In this document: positions 63,395-64,000 of the stretch, piece after piece | Numbering within the stretch: the first letter of the stretch is position 1 | Layout: every line of letters begins with the position of its first letter | The notes under the pieces: model-generated | What the model was told of the DNA's origin: nothing | Seen by the model: only the letters and a program-made list of their open reading frames with translations | The model's database searches: none | From: Streptacidiphilus sp. ASG 303 | Lineage (GTDB): Bacteria; Actinomycetota; Actinomycetes; Streptomycetales; Streptomycetaceae | Direction of reading: 5' to 3' | DNA: 64,000 nt | Assembly (NCBI RefSeq): GCF_020991365.1 | Contig: NZ_JAJLRA010000012.1 | Location: forward strand, 62,001-126,000 | Made by a program: the position numbers and the translations under genes

Positions 63395-64000
63395 ATGGGA
63401 CAGCTTGACGGCAAGACGGCCATCGTCACCGGCGGTACCAGCGGCATCGGCCTGGCCGCCGCACAGCGCTTCGCCGCCGAGGGCGCGCACGTGTTCATCA
63501 CCGGCCGCCGCCAGGAGGCGCTGGACGCCGCCGTCGCGCAGATCGGTCCGCGCGCCACCGGCGTCCGCAGCGATGTGGCCGACCTGGCCGACCTCGACCG
63601 GCTCTACGAGGCCGTCGAGGGGCAGGGACGCCGCATCGACGTCCTGTACGCCAACGCGGGCGGCGGCGAGTTCTCCACCCTGGAGCAGGTCACCGAGAAG
63701 CACTTCGACGAGACCTTCGGCACCAACGTCCGCGGCATGCTCTTCACCGTCCAGAAGGCGCTGCCGCTGCTGAACGACGGCGCTTCGGTGATCCTCGCCG
63801 GGTCCACCGCCGCCACCTCGGGCGCCGAGGCCTTCGGCGTCTACGCCGCCTCCAAGGCCGCCATCCGCTCCTTCTCCCGCACCTGGGCCAACGAGCTCAA
63901 GGGCCGCGGGATCCGCGTGAACACCCTCGTCCCCGGTCCCATCAACACCCCCGGCAACGCCGGCCTGGCCCCCAACGCCGAGGAGGCCGCCAAGCTGCAC
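63395..64000 (+). CDS. Short-chain dehydrogenase/reductase (SDR), 5' part, runs off window end
   Basis: 202 codons present, no stop. Classical SDR motifs: cofactor site TGGTSGIG at residues 12-19, NAGG, catalytic Ser in AGSTAATSG, and Tyr150-x-x-x-Lys154 (YAASK). ITGRRQEAL after strand 2 suggests NADP(H) preference (Arg pair). The block RVNTLVPGPINTPG is typical. ATG at 63395 has GGAG about 9 nt upstream. Divergent from the MFS gene and probably co-regulated. The substrate is unknown. Confidence 0.92.
   Translation, partial: MGQLDGKTAIVTGGTSGIGLAAAQRFAAEGAHVFITGRRQEALDAAVAQIGPRATGVRSDVADLADLDRLYEAVEGQGRRIDVLYANAGGGEFSTLEQVTEKHFDETFGTNVRGMLFTVQKALPLLNDGASVILAGSTAATSGAEAFGVYAASKAAIRSFSRTWANELKGRGIRVNTLVPGPINTPGNAGLAPNAEEAAKLH

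Overview
The window reads as chromosomal DNA of a Streptomyces-type actinomycete. G+C is very high, third positions are strongly G/C-biased, GTG and TTG starts are common, many stop/start pairs overlap by 4 nt, and a Streptomyces 'conservon' (kinase / roadblock / DUF742 / GTPase) is present. No rRNA, tRNA, transposase, integrase or CRISPR array was seen.

Layout. Positions 1-2041: the start of a PucR-like regulator gene divergent from a GMC (choline-dehydrogenase-like) oxidoreductase. 2325-7904: a satellite unit with an atypical LuxR-type regulator, a soluble protein with a degenerate ADP-ribosyltransferase-like C-terminus, a membrane-anchored bulb-lectin protein, and a probable type VII secretion (T7SS) accessory protein. 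8166-9905: an ABC-2/YhgE-like membrane protein divergent from a TetR regulator, with an inverted-repeat operator between them. 10353-10547: a tiny zinc-ribbon protein. 10876-54020: one co-directional 43-kb T7SS locus on the minus strand. 54794-60471: a broken membrane-sensor gene followed by a conservon whose kinase gene is also broken. 60752-64000: an aquaporin, an MFS exporter and the start of a short-chain dehydrogenase.

The centrepiece is the T7SS locus. In transcription order it encodes EccC (three ATPase modules), EccD and EccB, a second pseudo-ADP-ribosyltransferase protein, a beta-helix/AAA+ protein that may stand in for EccA, two small WXG100 proteins, a third helical substrate with an Asn-Ser-Gly tail, a PPE/WXG-like Gly/Pro-rich protein, a YbaB-like protein, and a WXG-like protein with a repetitive Thr/Pro tail. 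It ends in an uninterrupted gene for a 7794-residue protein. No mycosin and no typical EccE was found here. Hairpins follow the AAA+ gene, the small-substrate group and the PPE-like gene, so expression is probably stepped along the locus.

The giant protein looks like a MARTX-style multi-effector toxin with a T7SS-type N-terminus. In order I read: a CpnT/WXG100-like helical and hydrophobic head, a low-complexity linker, coiled-coil and helical repeats, six beta-rich modules, a duplicated domain of unknown function, a His/Cys pair like a clan-CD cysteine peptidase, an AbiEii-like nucleotidyltransferase, an unidentified alpha/beta domain, a Fic-like domain with altered motif, an HExxH metalloprotease-like motif, and a compositionally foreign permuted-papain-like tip. 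These domain calls come from motif reading alone. Working model (inference): EccBCD exports the WXG proteins and the giant, and the accessory proteins assist at the cell envelope.
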